Assembly: GCF_003813865.1 (NCBI RefSeq)
Contig: NZ_RMVG01000009.1
Location: forward strand, 1 to 64,000
DNA length: 64,000 bases
Direction of reading: 5' to 3'
Source of the DNA: Candidatus Pantoea deserta
Lineage (GTDB): Bacteria; Pseudomonadota; Gammaproteobacteria; Enterobacterales; Enterobacteriaceae
Shown: in pieces, positions 1 through 9,256 of the stretch
Numbering within the stretch: position 1 is the stretch's first letter
How the letters are laid out: every line of letters starts with the position of its first letter
Notes under the pieces: model-generated
Seen by the model: the letters and a program-made list of their open reading frames with translations, nothing else
The model's database searches: none
Told to the model about the DNA's origin: nothing
Position numbers and translations under genes: made by a program

Positions 1-472
1 TATGAGCTGCTCTGCTTTTTGCCTGGTTGCCAGTCGCGCTATAAAACAAAACCCAAAAAAGCAGCTGAGAGCAGTGGTTTGCGGGGCGAACACGCCGGCC
101 AAGGATTATTTCCATTTGATAGGGTAGATTTTGTGTTCGGCATAATAACAAAAGGAAAATTTAACTTTTACTATGTGTAGAAACTGCTAAGCAAAAATTA
201 AAGTGTCATTGTACTGCTGGGAATATTTAATGCCCGCTTTATGCTCAGGGTGCTATTATTTTATTGACCAGGCTTGATAATCTGTCTGTTCACGTTTTAA
301 ATCAATCTGCGCCTGGCTCTGCTTTTTATTAAGGGGGGTAATTTTACCGGGATCCTTATTGTCTGTTTATAAAAAGCTAATAATTATTTTTATCTTCTGA
401 AAAACGATAAGGCTACATTATTCAATGCAGCCATAGCGCCTGTCAGTGAGTCCGATGCTGGGAAGCAACTAA
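1..472. other. Gene-free stretch at window start
   Basis: No open frame with a ribosome site or recognisable protein similarity was seen here. The stretch is AT-rich from about 120 to 420. It lies downstream of the minus-strand DJ-1/PfpI gene, so it may hold that gene's 3' untranslated region. No clear terminator hairpin was found. Confidence 0.5.
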
Positions 473-1162
473 CTAAAGTCTGGCTGCTGCTTTTAACGTG
501 GCCTGCCGCCTCTTTTCAATAAATGACGCAGCCTGTTGCTGGGCTTTTTTTAGCTGTTCTTCAGATGCTGTACGGGGCGAACCGCAGTTAAACGGCGGGG
601 CAGGGTCATATTCCATATGCAGCTGAATATTTTGCGCAATATCAGGCCCAAAGATGTCTGATACGACGCTGAGGGCAAAATCTATCCCTGAAGTCACACC
701 TGCGCCAGTTATACGGTTGCGGTCACGCACTACGCGCTCATTGATCGGCTCCGCGCCTAACAACGCCAGCTGATCCAGGGAGGCCCAGTGCGTCGTCGCT
801 TTATATCCATTCAGAAGCCCTGCTGCGCCTAAAACAAGCGATCCGGTGCACACCGACGTCACCAGCTTTGCCTGCTGACTTTGAGTCCGGATAAACGAAA
901 GGACCTCTTCATCCTCCATCAGGTTTATCTGCCCAGGCCCTCCGGGAATACATATAACATCCAGTGCGGGACACGCATTGAAGGTGGTGGTTGGCTGTAT
1001 CGCCATACCACGATCGGACACCACAAGGTCCAGATTTTTCCAGATAAGATGAACCTTTGTGTCTGGCGCTCTTGCAAAGACCTCATACGGGCCGGTCAGG
1101 TCAAGCTGAGTCAGCGCAGGAAACAGGAGCAGACCGATTGATGTACAGGCAGATTCACTCAT
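473..1162 (-). CDS. DJ-1/PfpI family protein, isonitrile hydratase-like
   Basis: A 229-residue cytosolic protein of the class I glutamine-amidotransferase-like (DJ-1/PfpI) fold. The nucleophile elbow is visible at about residues 101-112 (TSVCTGSLVLGA), with Cys105 as the expected active-site cysteine. An acidic residue in LDLTGP (Asp21) matches the one used by Pseudomonas isonitrile hydratase, the nearest characterised relative I recognise. There is no C-terminal AraC helix-turn-helix, unlike the GlxA-type protein at 6484-7425, so this is an enzyme-type member rather than a regulator. The start is supported by AAGGAG upstream of the ATG. It is monocistronic, and the next minus-strand gene upstream is 276 bp away. 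The substrate is not known from sequence; glyoxalase III or chaperone activity are alternatives. Confidence 0.75.
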   Translation of the reverse strand: MSESACTSIGLLLFPALTQLDLTGPYEVFARAPDTKVHLIWKNLDLVVSDRGMAIQPTTTFNACPALDVICIPGGPGQINLMEDEEVLSFIRTQSQQAKLVTSVCTGSLVLGAAGLLNGYKATTHWASLDQLALLGAEPINERVVRDRNRITGAGVTSGIDFALSVVSDIFGPDIAQNIQLHMEYDPAPPFNCGSPRTASEEQLKKAQQQAASFIEKRRQATLKAAARL

Positions 1163-1438
1163 AACGCATCTCCTTAACCTAAAGGGATATAATGACTATT
1201 TTATCCACCAGGGCAATCATTTGTTCCGTAAACGGAAGCGCCCCTGTGCAATGAGACGCATAATATCGCTCTTTTACCGTCGCGTTTATTGCCCGTCCCG
1301 CCAAAAAAGAGTAACAGGGGAAGCGTTGGCGCGTAGCGGGCTATGCCCTGTGCGCATCCCTGGTTTGTTTCAGGAGAAGAGACTGCTGGCGTCTCCACAG
1401 GGAAAGAGACAACAACCCGCAGCGTCACTATTATTCGG

Positions 1439-1834
1439 TTAATTTTGACACAGCAATGTCTCATGAAGATGTCGCCAGCGAATATGACCGTCATGATTCA
1501 GTTCAAACACAGCGGTTGAAAAACGGCGCGTGACATCCTGACCAGGTAAGTGTTGTAATTCTTTATAACCTACGGTGGCTCCCCTGCTGTTTTCGGCAAT
1601 CATCTGCATATCCCTGATTTCGATATTCAGACCCTGGCGAGCGCCACGCTGGGTTGAAAAAAAAGCGCTTAAGGCAGCAAAATCAAGCAAAGCGCCCCCC
1701 GGCGTCACCATAGTGAATGCCGGGCTGAAACGTGACAATAATGTTTCACAGACTTCGTCATGCGAATCACCATCGCCTAACCAGTTATTGATCAATACGT
1801 GGGCATCCAGCACTTCCCTGAAATAACGATTCAT
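1439..1834 (-). CDS. SnoaL/NTF2-like (DUF4440-type) small protein
   Basis: A 131-residue protein with the pattern of the NTF2-like cone fold. It has an N-terminal helix with a catalytic-looking region (HVLINNWLGDG), a FSPAFTMVTPGG strand-turn, and C-terminal strands ending in FELNHDGHIRWRHLHET, typical of small SnoaL/DUF4440 proteins. Its ATG overlaps the stop of the preceding exporter gene by four bases (ATGA), so the two are translationally coupled. Members of this fold act as small-molecule isomerases, hydrolases or binding proteins. A role in handling the exporter's substrate is inferred from the coupling only. Confidence 0.6.
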   Translation of the reverse strand: MNRYFREVLDAHVLINNWLGDGDSHDEVCETLLSRFSPAFTMVTPGGALLDFAALSAFFSTQRGARQGLNIEIRDMQMIAENSRGATVGYKELQHLPGQDVTRRFSTAVFELNHDGHIRWRHLHETLLCQN

Positions 1835-3210
1835 TTCTGCTCCTGATTAACGGTAAATATAACGCTCCGATTAGCGAGGCGAAAAGCGCACAGCACAGGA
1901 ATAACGGCGCTGCCTGCTGCTAATACAAAGCAAAGATGATAGACCTGTACTCCCGGCAGCCCGGTGCTGGCGATGAGATTAAACAGTAAATTAAGCAACG
2001 TAATGCCCATACAGAAGCTGAGCTGACGATTGATATTCCACAGCGCGCTGGCATCCGCGAGCTGGCTGTCAGCTATGTGGATAAACGCAGCGCTTTGCGC
2101 TGTGCTGCTGCACAGGCTGCTACCAAAACCCATTAGCGCGAACGCCAGCACGCAAACTACCGCATTAGCCGTGTGGCCAGTCAGCGCCAGCAGTCCAATA
2201 CCGCAAGCCTGGATCAGACACCCTGTGATAAACAGTGGTCGTGGCCCCCGAATATTAAATTTTTTCCCTGCCAAACCGATCGCGGCAAAAGAGGCCAGAG
2301 ACCATGGCAGCATCATCGCGCCGACAAAAGTGGCGCGCATGCCGAGCAGGTTCTGCAAATAGAGCATGCTGAGCATATTCACGCCGGTAAACACCCCCGG
2401 TACAAACTGATAAATCAGCATGGCCGTTTGCAAAAACGGATCTTTAATCAGACGCAGGTTAAGCAGCGGCCTGTTTTTATTCAGAGCGTTCCTTATGTAG
2501 CCAGTCAGGCAAAAGATACCGCTTAGCAATAACAAGACGCCGCGATAAAGATGATGAGGCTCCCCCAGATATGTCAGCCCAAGGAGGATCAGAGTTAATG
2601 CTGTGCATCCACCGATCAAACCCCAGACATCTAATCTTTCTGGTGAGTCGCCAGGCGCATCAGCTTTCAGCCAGAATCCGGCCAGTATCAGGGTGAAAAA
2701 GGCCAGCGGCAGGCTTGCCAGAAACACCCCGCGCCAGCTAAGGCTGTCAACCAGTAATCCGCCAAGTGCCGGCGACAACGCAGGAGCCAGCAGGGCAATC
2801 AACATCACAACTGAAGAAAGCTTTGCGCGTTCATGGCTTTGATAAAGCGCATAGGCGAGTGTCTGGCCCACAGGAATCAATAACCCACCCCCGATGCCCT
2901 GTATCCAGCGCCATGCAATGAGTTGCGAAACCGATGATGACGCCCCCACGCCGCAGGTGCCGGCAATGAAGATAAGCAGGGAAAGCATGAACAGGCGTTT
3001 CGCTCCAGCGCGCCTTGCCAGCCAGCTGCTGAGAGGGATGACCAGCGTCAGGCCCAGGATGTAGCCATTACTTATCCATGCCAGCTGGCTGACGGTAGCA
3101 TCGAAACGGCGCGCAATTTCAGGATAAGCGACGCTGGCGATAAACATGTTTACCAAATCGATAAAGAATCCCAGCAAATACACAATGGCGACGCGCACAC
3201 GATAATTCAT
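1831..3210 (-). CDS. MFS drug/metabolite exporter, DHA2 (EmrB/QacA) type
   Basis: A polytopic inner-membrane carrier of 459 residues with about 14 hydrophobic segments, the length and count of DHA2 proton antiporters. The loop 2-3 motif ARRAGAKRLF and the motif-C-like region ALLAPALSPALGGLL support an exporter. The start chosen is the ATG at 3210 (MNYRVRVAIVYLL), where the first membrane helix begins. A longer upstream frame would run into the dyad and the divergent LysR gene, and its 50 extra residues look non-coding. The gene is divergent from the LysR regulator at 3335 and coupled to the NTF2-like gene at its 3' end. Regulation by that LysR protein is likely. The substrate is unknown. Confidence 0.85.
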   Translation of the reverse strand: MNYRVRVAIVYLLGFFIDLVNMFIASVAYPEIARRFDATVSQLAWISNGYILGLTLVIPLSSWLARRAGAKRLFMLSLLIFIAGTCGVGASSSVSQLIAWRWIQGIGGGLLIPVGQTLAYALYQSHERAKLSSVVMLIALLAPALSPALGGLLVDSLSWRGVFLASLPLAFFTLILAGFWLKADAPGDSPERLDVWGLIGGCTALTLILLGLTYLGEPHHLYRGVLLLLSGIFCLTGYIRNALNKNRPLLNLRLIKDPFLQTAMLIYQFVPGVFTGVNMLSMLYLQNLLGMRATFVGAMMLPWSLASFAAIGLAGKKFNIRGPRPLFITGCLIQACGIGLLALTGHTANAVVCVLAFALMGFGSSLCSSTAQSAAFIHIADSQLADASALWNINRQLSFCMGITLLNLLFNLIASTGLPGVQVYHLCFVLAAGSAVIPVLCAFRLANRSVIFTVNQEQK

Positions 3211-3290
3211 TCTGTTCTCAAAAAAAGCAGACAAGGCGCGCAGTATAGGAGCAGCGGAAATCAGGATAAATTCTCGCGCCGTTGTTACAC

Positions 3291-3309
3291 TGTCAAAAAA
3301 ATTTTGACA
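3291..3309. promoter_or_regulatory. Dyad operator between MFS exporter and LysR genes
   Basis: TGTCAAAA and TTTTGACA form perfect 8-bp arms around three A residues. The dyad is the only strong symmetry in the 124-bp divergent intergenic region, and it contains the T-N11-A pattern expected of LysR boxes. Its position about 25 bp before the LysR start fits autoregulation. Confidence 0.6.
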
Positions 3310-3334
3310 ATCCTGACCGCAAAGAGAACGAAGA

Positions 3335-4258
3335 ATGATTAATATGCAACGCGCAGCCATCTTTGTTGCGGTGGTTGAGGCGGGGGGCTTTACCGGGGCG
3401 GCTCAGACGCTGGGGCTGACTAAAGCGGTCGTCAGCGCTAATGTTAAAACTCTGGAGAAAGAGCTGGGCGTCTCATTACTGTCCAGAAGCACCAGACGCG
3501 TTTCAACGACAGAGACTGGTGAGCGGTTTTATCAGCACTGTCTGCGCCTTCTTCAGGATGCCGAAAGGGTGCTGGAGGACGTTCGCGGCGATCATTCAGG
3601 ATTAAGCGGTTCACTCAGAATCACCACGACACCAGAATACGGCATGAGGGTCATTGTTCCGGCACTGGCCGCCTTCAGCGCCCGGCACCCGCAGCTGCGT
3701 ATACAACATGTTTCATCATCACAAAATGACGATATTATTTCCGGTCGTTTTGATGTCGCGATACGCCTTGGTCATCTTGCCGATTCCAGTCATCACGCCC
3801 GGCTCATCGATCGGTTTGATATTTATCCGGTTGCTTCGCCGGATTATCTGAAGACGCTTGGTAAACCGCTTCTTAGCGAGCTGGCCCAGCTTGCAGATGC
3901 GAAATGGATTGCCCACAGCCGTTTATCTACGCCATTAAGCTGGCAGGTAACCACACCGAAAGGAGAAAACGTATTTTTCAGCGCGCGCAGCCCCGCCATG
4001 ATTGTAGCCGACAGCGCGTCCTCATTACTGGCTTTTGCTCTGGAAGGCGCGGGCGTCGCGATTTTACCCGCCTGGCTGGTAAAAGAGGCGTTAGCAAAAG
4101 GAGACCTCATTCATTTGCTTCCCGATCATCATTTTCCCCGTCAGGGGATCTACGCCCTTTATCCCCATACGCGTCATGTGCCAGAAAGAGTGCGCGCATT
4201 TATTGATTTTCTGTACCGTCGGGTCGAGGGCGCAGATAGAGAGGATATAAATTTGTGA
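3335..4258 (+). CDS. LysR family transcriptional regulator
   Basis: A 307-residue LysR-type regulator. Residues 1-60 form the winged helix-turn-helix (FVAVVEAGGFTGAAQ, then LEKELGVSLLSRSTR). From about residue 90 onward is the periplasmic-binding-protein-like effector domain (SGSLRITTTPEYG). It belongs to the CrgA/AaeR-like subgroup by the RSTRRVSTTETGERFY segment. The ATG at 3335 follows a purine-rich AAGAGAACGAAG; an in-frame ATG nine bases on is possible. It is divergent from the DHA2 exporter, and control of that exporter operon in response to its substrate is the likely job. Confidence 0.88.
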   Translation: MINMQRAAIFVAVVEAGGFTGAAQTLGLTKAVVSANVKTLEKELGVSLLSRSTRRVSTTETGERFYQHCLRLLQDAERVLEDVRGDHSGLSGSLRITTTPEYGMRVIVPALAAFSARHPQLRIQHVSSSQNDDIISGRFDVAIRLGHLADSSHHARLIDRFDIYPVASPDYLKTLGKPLLSELAQLADAKWIAHSRLSTPLSWQVTTPKGENVFFSARSPAMIVADSASSLLAFALEGAGVAILPAWLVKEALAKGDLIHLLPDHHFPRQGIYALYPHTRHVPERVRAFIDFLYRRVEGADREDINL

Positions 4259-4365
4259 AATTAATTACCCGACGGATAAGTGAGAAAAGCAGTAAAGGCG
4301 TGGCAAAAAGGGAAGGTAATCCCGGTTTCGGAGAGGCCGTTGCAAGCTTAAAGGTAAAGGCTTAA

Positions 4366-4391
4366 CGTCCGCTTCTTGCCTGAAACGGACG
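4366..4391. repeat. Dispersed GTCCGC/GCGGAC dyad, copy 1
   Basis: CGTCCG and CGGACG arms flank a 14-base loop, and a second partial copy (GGTCCGCT...AGCGG) follows at 4406-4428. The core matches dyads at 10592, 14400, 29399 and 30547 in this window. It lies in the gene-free stretch after the LysR gene. Confidence 0.6.
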
Positions 4392-4574
4392 GGGGGTTGC
4401 ATATCGGTCCGCTCTGGGTGGAAGCGGTCCTTTGCGGTGCCTGCGCCAGCCTGACAAAAAGCGACTTCAGCTCAATTCACTCCAACTATACTGGCATTCA
4501 TGGCGTGACTGTCTGCCACGCAGGGAACAGCATCTGGTTCAGCTCGCAGGACCGCGGCCCCAGCGAACGACCTG

Positions 4575-5156
4575 TTACTTACCTGATTTCATCGACATCT
4601 GCTGGGCAGATTTAAGATGCTCTTCAACGACCGGGGTATGCGCATCGGCGAGAGCCTTCACGTCCGGGTCTTTGATCAGGCTGGCGTCACTTTTTAACGT
4701 TGACAGCACCATCTTGTGATCCTTAGTGCCGGCATTTTCCATATACATCTTGTCAAATGCGCTGCCGCTCTGCTTTTCCAGCCTGGCGGCCATAGCCTTG
4801 TGCTTAGCGTCCGGCTCAGTCGGCAGTTCCACGCCCTTTTGCTGGGCGACCGTTTGTACTTTGGTCAGGGCGCTGCTGTGGTCTTCGACCATCTTCTGAG
4901 CGAATGCTTTGACTTCACTGCTTTGAGCTTTGCCCAGGGCGATCTTAGCGGCGGCAACTTCATTGATATTCGCCTGCGCCATGTCTTTCAATGCTTTTTC
5001 ATCGCCTGAGCTAAGTTTGGTATTCGATCCGATCTGGCCAGCGGCGCCATTTTGCGCGGCGCTCGGTGGCGTCTGGGCTTGTACGCCGACAGTGCTGAAC
5101 ATAGCGACGACTGCCGATACGGCCAGCACTCCTTTCAGGGTTTTATTCTTTTGCAT
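4575..5156 (-). CDS. DUF4142 exported protein
   Basis: A 193-residue periplasmic protein. It has a clear Sec signal peptide (positively charged MQKNK, hydrophobic core, cleavage near VQAQ at about residue 28). A helical ferritin-like DUF4142 domain follows from about 50 to 185, recognised by KLSSGDEKALKDMAQANINEV and the long helices with EVKAFAQKMVEDHSSAL. DUF4142 proteins are often induced by stress, but their activity is not established. The start has a good ribosome site (GGGAG) before the ATG. Monocistronic. Confidence 0.85.
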   Translation of the reverse strand: MQKNKTLKGVLAVSAVVAMFSTVGVQAQTPPSAAQNGAAGQIGSNTKLSSGDEKALKDMAQANINEVAAAKIALGKAQSSEVKAFAQKMVEDHSSALTKVQTVAQQKGVELPTEPDAKHKAMAARLEKQSGSAFDKMYMENAGTKDHKMVLSTLKSDASLIKDPDVKALADAHTPVVEEHLKSAQQMSMKSGK

Positions 5157-5980
5157 GTTGTTCTCCCAAGGGTCATGGGTAAGGTATATGTCAGGGAATT
5201 ACCGTGCGTAGCCTCCTGTATGAAATTTAACGGTGATCATCAGTATAGTGGATCAACAATTTCAGCCAGCAGGTCGGTTGATGGGCCTTAATGGAGGAAA
5301 ATGGGAATGGCATCTTTAACAGGGGAGAGGGAATAACTAAGCGGCATCGTCACCTTCGCTAACAGGCTGCTATGTTCGCCGCGCTTATAGCGGATCTGGC
5401 CTGTTCATCTGTCTGCTTTGAATCAGAAGCGTACAGGGTAGATGCTGCTGCTACCTTCTGAAATATAAGGAAGTACCAACCCCTTAACAGGGTGGGGGTA
5501 AGAAATAACCTGCCGTCTTTTATTCTCTGTATAATTTTGCCACTGCTGACAGCAGGCAGTATTACAACCCTGGCTGGTAAAAAAACCAACCTGTCCTGAA
5601 GTTCTTAGTAAGGATATTACCTGTGCTGACAGCTCCAGACCTCATCGCGGCTAACTGCAAGCAGTTGAGCGCCAGTCATTTTAAAAATGGCGAAGAAAGT
5701 AAAACACAGCGTTGTGATTCAGGTCTCTTTCTCCGTTAAAATTTAAAAAAAGGAGACCTTTTTCCTCTGGCGCGACTGTAGGTATTTCCTCCTATAAATT
5801 GACTCGACAGCGGGCGCAGAAAATTCGACAGATAATGCAGAGTGAATGTTCGTGGATCAGCAATTCACCCAGGATATATTCATTCGGAAGTGAAGAGGGT
5901 TATAAGGCGAGGCGGGGCGGCTAATGCAGGCGCATTAAAATAAAGAAGGCCATTTTTACAATGGCCTTTCTCACACAGAA
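5157..5980. other. Gene-free stretch of 0.8 kb
   Basis: No convincing gene was seen. A 76-residue minus-strand frame at 5359-5589 lacks a ribosome site and family features. At 5721-5763 a 10-bp stem (AGGTCTCTTT paired with AAGGAGACCT) with a 19-base loop is followed by five T residues, which resembles a Rho-independent terminator on the plus strand. No gene was found upstream of it to terminate. Confidence 0.45.
5938..5968 (-). terminator. Rho-independent terminator of DUF1471 gene
   Basis: On the minus strand AAGGCCAT and ATGGCCTT form an 8-bp stem with a 7-base loop, followed by CTTTATTTT. It lies 13 bases after the stop codon of the small exported protein. Confidence 0.75.
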
Positions 5981-6190
5981 TCATTTAATCAGGCGGGCGG
6001 TCATATGGACCTGGTTGCCGGCATAGCTTTCGGTGATTTTATACTGAGCGCCTTCATCTCGCGCCTGCTGAGCAATTTTCGCCTCTGCATCGTCCAGCGT
6101 CGAGGCCGTAGCAGTGATACTCTGCGCGAAACTTCCGAATGAAACAGCAGAGAGCGCGGCGATGATCAGAGGAATTTTTACATTTTTCAT
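5981..6190 (-). CDS. YdgH/BhsA/McbA-like (DUF1471) periplasmic protein
   Basis: A 69-residue exported protein. It has a signal peptide of about 22 residues (MKNVKIPLIIAALSAVSFGS, cleaved near FAQ) and a single DUF1471 domain of about 45 residues containing ASTLDDAEAKIAQQARDEGA and the closing strand VHMTARLIK. DUF1471 proteins such as BhsA, McbA and YhcN are small stress- or biofilm-linked periplasmic proteins in enterobacteria. The ribosome site AAGGACACC precedes the ATG. Monocistronic with its own terminator. Confidence 0.85.
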   Translation of the reverse strand: MKNVKIPLIIAALSAVSFGSFAQSITATASTLDDAEAKIAQQARDEGAQYKITESYAGNQVHMTARLIK

Positions 6191-6483
6191 TTTGGTGTCC
6201 TTTATGCAGTTTTTAAAATGTCAGATTAGGGTTTCAGGACGGGGGTTTTATTCTCCGCCTTGTGTGAGATGAATAATAGAATCCTGCATTCAGACGAAAC
6301 AGACCGGAGCGCAGCAAAGACTTTCACTCGACGAGTGAAAATGAAAATAACGGATGTTAAGGGCTTTTATTTTTTTATAACGATGATTACAGTGAGCGAA
6401 ATCAGGTTATTGTCTTTGATCACCCTGCTTACAGCCAGACCGGCTACAGCCAGCTTTACCGCGCCGGATTATTAAAGGAGACG

Positions 6484-7425
6484 ATGATGCACCGGGTAGG
6501 CTTACTGATTTCCGACCATTTTCAGGTTCTGGGATTATCCACGCTGAGTATCTTTGAGTTTGCCAATCAGGTAACCGGCGAACCCTTTTATGACTGCACG
6601 GTTTATTCAGAACGCGGCGGTTCCGTAAAGTCATCTTACGGCTTCGGCGTAGACAGCCAGCCGATCTCTCCGGACATAGACATTGATACCTGGCTGGTGG
6701 CGGGCGTGCTGACGCCTCTGGAGCTGCCTGCCTCACCGGGTATCATAGACTTTCTGCAAACCCATGCCTCTCGTGCGCGACGGGTGGCGGGCATCTGTAC
6801 CGGGGCGTTTGTACTGGGGCAGGCCGGTCTGCTATCTGAGCGGCGCGCCACGACCCACTGGATGCACGCGCAGAGTCTGAAGACGCTGCATCCCACCACG
6901 CGCGTCGAGGAAGATCGCATTTTTATTATTGATGACCCTGTCTGGACGTCGGCAGGGCTGACCGCCGGTCTCGATATGACGCTGGGCATGGTAGAGAAAG
7001 ACCTCGGCGCTGAGGTGGCTCGCACCGTGGCGCACCTGTTGGTCATGCATCACCGCCGCTCCGGCGGACAGACGCAGCACTCTGAAATGCTGATGCTCTC
7101 TCCGCGCAGCGATCGCCTACAGTCAGCTCTGGAATATGCGCGTAATAACCTCAATAAAGCGCTGACCATTGAAGAGATTGCGGATGCGGTCCACGTCAGC
7201 GCGCGTCAGCTCAGCCGCCTGTTCCGTTCTGAAACGGGTAAGTCTCCGGCCAAAGCTATTGAGGGGCTGCGCCTGGAAAATGCCCGACTGCTGATCGAGC
7301 AGAGCAGGCTATCGATGGAGGTGATTGCGCGTGAGTCCGGCTTCCGCGATCGCCGCCACATGCGCGAGGTTTTTATCCGCGGTTACGGGGTGCCGCCTCA
7401 GTCGCTGCGCACCGGTAAAGCCTGA
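6484..7425 (+). CDS. GlxA family transcriptional regulator (DJ-1/PfpI plus AraC domain)
   Basis: A 313-residue two-domain regulator. Residues 1-190 are DJ-1/PfpI-like, with the elbow motif at about 103-110 (GICTGAFVLG). Residues 215-310 are an AraC/XylS DNA-binding domain with two helix-turn-helix units (LTIEEIADAVHVSARQLSR and the LRLENARLLIEQS linker; second helix MEVIARESGFRDRRHMRE). The start is set by AAAGGAG six bases upstream. It precedes two short-chain dehydrogenases and an MFS carrier in the same direction, with a 153-bp gap containing repeated TGTCCG half-sites, so it is the probable regulator of that operon. The effector is unknown. Confidence 0.88.
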   Translation: MMHRVGLLISDHFQVLGLSTLSIFEFANQVTGEPFYDCTVYSERGGSVKSSYGFGVDSQPISPDIDIDTWLVAGVLTPLELPASPGIIDFLQTHASRARRVAGICTGAFVLGQAGLLSERRATTHWMHAQSLKTLHPTTRVEEDRIFIIDDPVWTSAGLTAGLDMTLGMVEKDLGAEVARTVAHLLVMHHRRSGGQTQHSEMLMLSPRSDRLQSALEYARNNLNKALTIEEIADAVHVSARQLSRLFRSETGKSPAKAIEGLRLENARLLIEQSRLSMEVIARESGFRDRRHMREVFIRGYGVPPQSLRTGKA

Positions 7426-7463
7426 CCGCTCTTCTCCCCGCACGCCTTTCTGTCTGCTCATGG

Positions 7464-7493
7464 TGTCCGAAACGCCGGACATCATGATGTCCG
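7464..7493. promoter_or_regulatory. TGTCCG half-site cluster upstream of SDR operon
   Basis: A perfect 18-bp palindrome at 7476-7493 (CGGACATCATGATGTCCG) is preceded by a further TGTCCGAAA at 7464, and the same nine bases recur at 7488. The half-sites lie between the GlxA-type regulator and the dehydrogenase operon, 85 bp before the first start codon. This placement suits a repressor or activator site. Which protein binds is inference. Confidence 0.55.
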
Positions 7494-7578
7494 AAATCAC
7501 GCCCTTTCTCGTCAGTCTCGTCGGCACGTAACTGCGTACTATCAATTCACCAACCCGATAACTATCAAGGTGAACATC

Positions 7579-8394
7579 ATGACGCAGCAGACACACACCG
7601 ACCGCGGCACCGCCGTCGTCACCGGCGCTTCTACCGGCATGGGCGCACTGTATGCCGGCCGACTGGCACGCATGGGCTATGACCTCATTATCGTGGCGCG
7701 CAATCATAACCGCCTGAACCAGCTGGCTGAACACATCACCACCGACAGCGGCCGCAACGTAGAAGTCGTTGCGGCGGACCTGGCCGATGCCGCCCAGCTG
7801 GGCGCGCTGGAAGAGAAGCTGCGTCAGGACGCGAGCATCACGCTGCTGGTAAACAACGCCGGTATCGGCACCCATACCCCGCTGCTGGAGAGCGAGGCGG
7901 ATCAGATGGCGGCCATGATTAACCTTAACGTCACCGCTCTGACCCGCCTTACCTATGCGGTGGTGCCGGGCATGGTCGCACGCGGACGCGGGGCCATTAT
8001 CAACATCGCATCTATTGTCAGCATTGCTCCTGAGCTACTGAACGGCGTCTATGGCGGCAGCAAGGCTTACGTTCTGGCGTTCAGTCAGTCGCTTCAGCAC
8101 GAACTGGCCGATAAGGGCATTCAGGTGCAGGCGGTGCTGCCCGGCGCCACCGCCACGCCGTTCTGGGACAACGGCGGTTTGCCGGTAGACCAGCTCGATC
8201 CCGGCATCGTTATGAGCGCGCAGGACATGGTAGACGCAGCCCTCACCGGATTTAGCCGTGGCGAACTTATTACTATCCCGTCCCTACAGGACGAGACGCT
8301 CTGGACCCGCTACGAACAGGCGCGTCAGGCCATGATGCCGCACCTGGGCAGCGACGCGCCGGCAGAGCGCTATCGCCCCGCATCCGTGCACTAA
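7579..8394 (+). CDS. Short-chain dehydrogenase/reductase (SDR)
   Basis: A 271-residue NAD(P)-dependent classical SDR. The cofactor-binding TGASTGMGALYA motif lies near residues 15-26, NNAG near 94, and the catalytic Ser plus Tyr-x-x-x-Lys (YGGSK) near 157-161. The ATG at 7579 is preferred over a GTG at 7570, because AAGG at 7566 is correctly spaced for the ATG only. It is the first gene of a three-gene operon with a second SDR and an MFS carrier. The substrate is not evident. The DltE-like second SDR suggests a pair acting on related carbonyl compounds. Confidence 0.87.
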   Translation: MTQQTHTDRGTAVVTGASTGMGALYAGRLARMGYDLIIVARNHNRLNQLAEHITTDSGRNVEVVAADLADAAQLGALEEKLRQDASITLLVNNAGIGTHTPLLESEADQMAAMINLNVTALTRLTYAVVPGMVARGRGAIINIASIVSIAPELLNGVYGGSKAYVLAFSQSLQHELADKGIQVQAVLPGATATPFWDNGGLPVDQLDPGIVMSAQDMVDAALTGFSRGELITIPSLQDETLWTRYEQARQAMMPHLGSDAPAERYRPASVH

Positions 8395-8447
8395 ACGACC
8401 TTTTTTACGCCTGACAACCTTAAAAACTCGCCAACAGGACTAAGACC

Positions 8448-9209
8448 ATGAAACTGACCGATAACACCCTTTTTATCACCGGCGGCACCTCTGGCATCGG
8501 CCGCGCTATGGCGGAAAAATTTCATCAGCTGGGGAATCAGGTCATTATCTCCGGACGCCGCGAAGCGCTGCTGAAGGCGGTGACCGCCGCCAGTCCTGGC
8601 ATGGATTATGTGGTGCTGGACGTCACGCGCGCTGACAGTATTCAGGCCGCCGCACAGCAGGTGCTGGAACGCTATCCGGCGCTGAACGTGGTGATTAACA
8701 ATGCCGGCATCATGCCTTTTGACAATGCGGCGGGCGAGCTGGATGACGCCCAGGCGGTTACGCTGCTGAACACCAATATTCTGGGGCCGGTACGCGTCAG
8801 CGCAGCCTTTATTGAGCACCTCAAGCAGCAGAAGGACGCGGTGCTGATCAACAATAGCTCGGTGCTGGCCTTCCTGCCGCTGGCAACCAACGCGCTCTAC
8901 TCGGCCACCAAGGCCGCGATTCACTCATACACCCTGTCACAGCGCTTTCTGCTGCGCGACAGCGGCGTGCAGGTGATCGAAATCTCTCCGCCGTGGGTCG
9001 ATACGGATTTGATCTACAAGAGCGGCGACCCGCGCGCCATGCCGCTGGATGAGTTTATTCGCGAGACGTTTGACAAGCTGGGCACGGATACCATTGAAGC
9101 CATCGTTGACCGCGTGCTGCCGGTTCGCGATAACCCTGGCGCAAACGAGCACACCCTGGTGAACCAGTTCAACCAGTCCGTGGCGGAGAATCCCATCCCT
9201 GTCCAGTAA
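8448..9209 (+). CDS. Short-chain dehydrogenase, DltE-like SDR
   Basis: A 253-residue cytosolic SDR. It has the TGGTSGIGRAMA nucleotide loop at about residues 11-22, NNAGIMPF at about 84-91, and the YSATKAA catalytic Tyr-Lys segment near 152. The pattern FITGGTSGIGRAMAEKF together with the early ISPPWVDTDL loop resembles DltE-type oxidoreductases. The ATG follows AGGACTAAGACC. It lies 53 bp after the first SDR and 47 bp before the MFS gene, all in one transcription unit. Confidence 0.87.
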   Translation: MKLTDNTLFITGGTSGIGRAMAEKFHQLGNQVIISGRREALLKAVTAASPGMDYVVLDVTRADSIQAAAQQVLERYPALNVVINNAGIMPFDNAAGELDDAQAVTLLNTNILGPVRVSAAFIEHLKQQKDAVLINNSSVLAFLPLATNALYSATKAAIHSYTLSQRFLLRDSGVQVIEISPPWVDTDLIYKSGDPRAMPLDEFIRETFDKLGTDTIEAIVDRVLPVRDNPGANEHTLVNQFNQSVAENPIPVQ

Positions 9210-9256
9210 AGGCCACAGAGGCGTTAAGCCCCTGGTTTTTTTGCCGGAGATAAATC

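Noticed and set aside
881..1141. Plus-strand frame of 86 codons opposite the DJ-1/PfpI gene
   Set aside because: It lies entirely inside a well-supported minus-strand gene and has no ribosome site or family features.
1201..1494. Overlapping frames in both strands between the DJ-1/PfpI and NTF2-like genes
   Set aside because: They overlap each other and lack ribosome sites or protein features.
5359..5589. Minus-strand frame of 76 codons in the 5.2-6.0 kb gap
   Set aside because: No ribosome site, no recognised pattern, and composition like the surrounding non-coding DNA.
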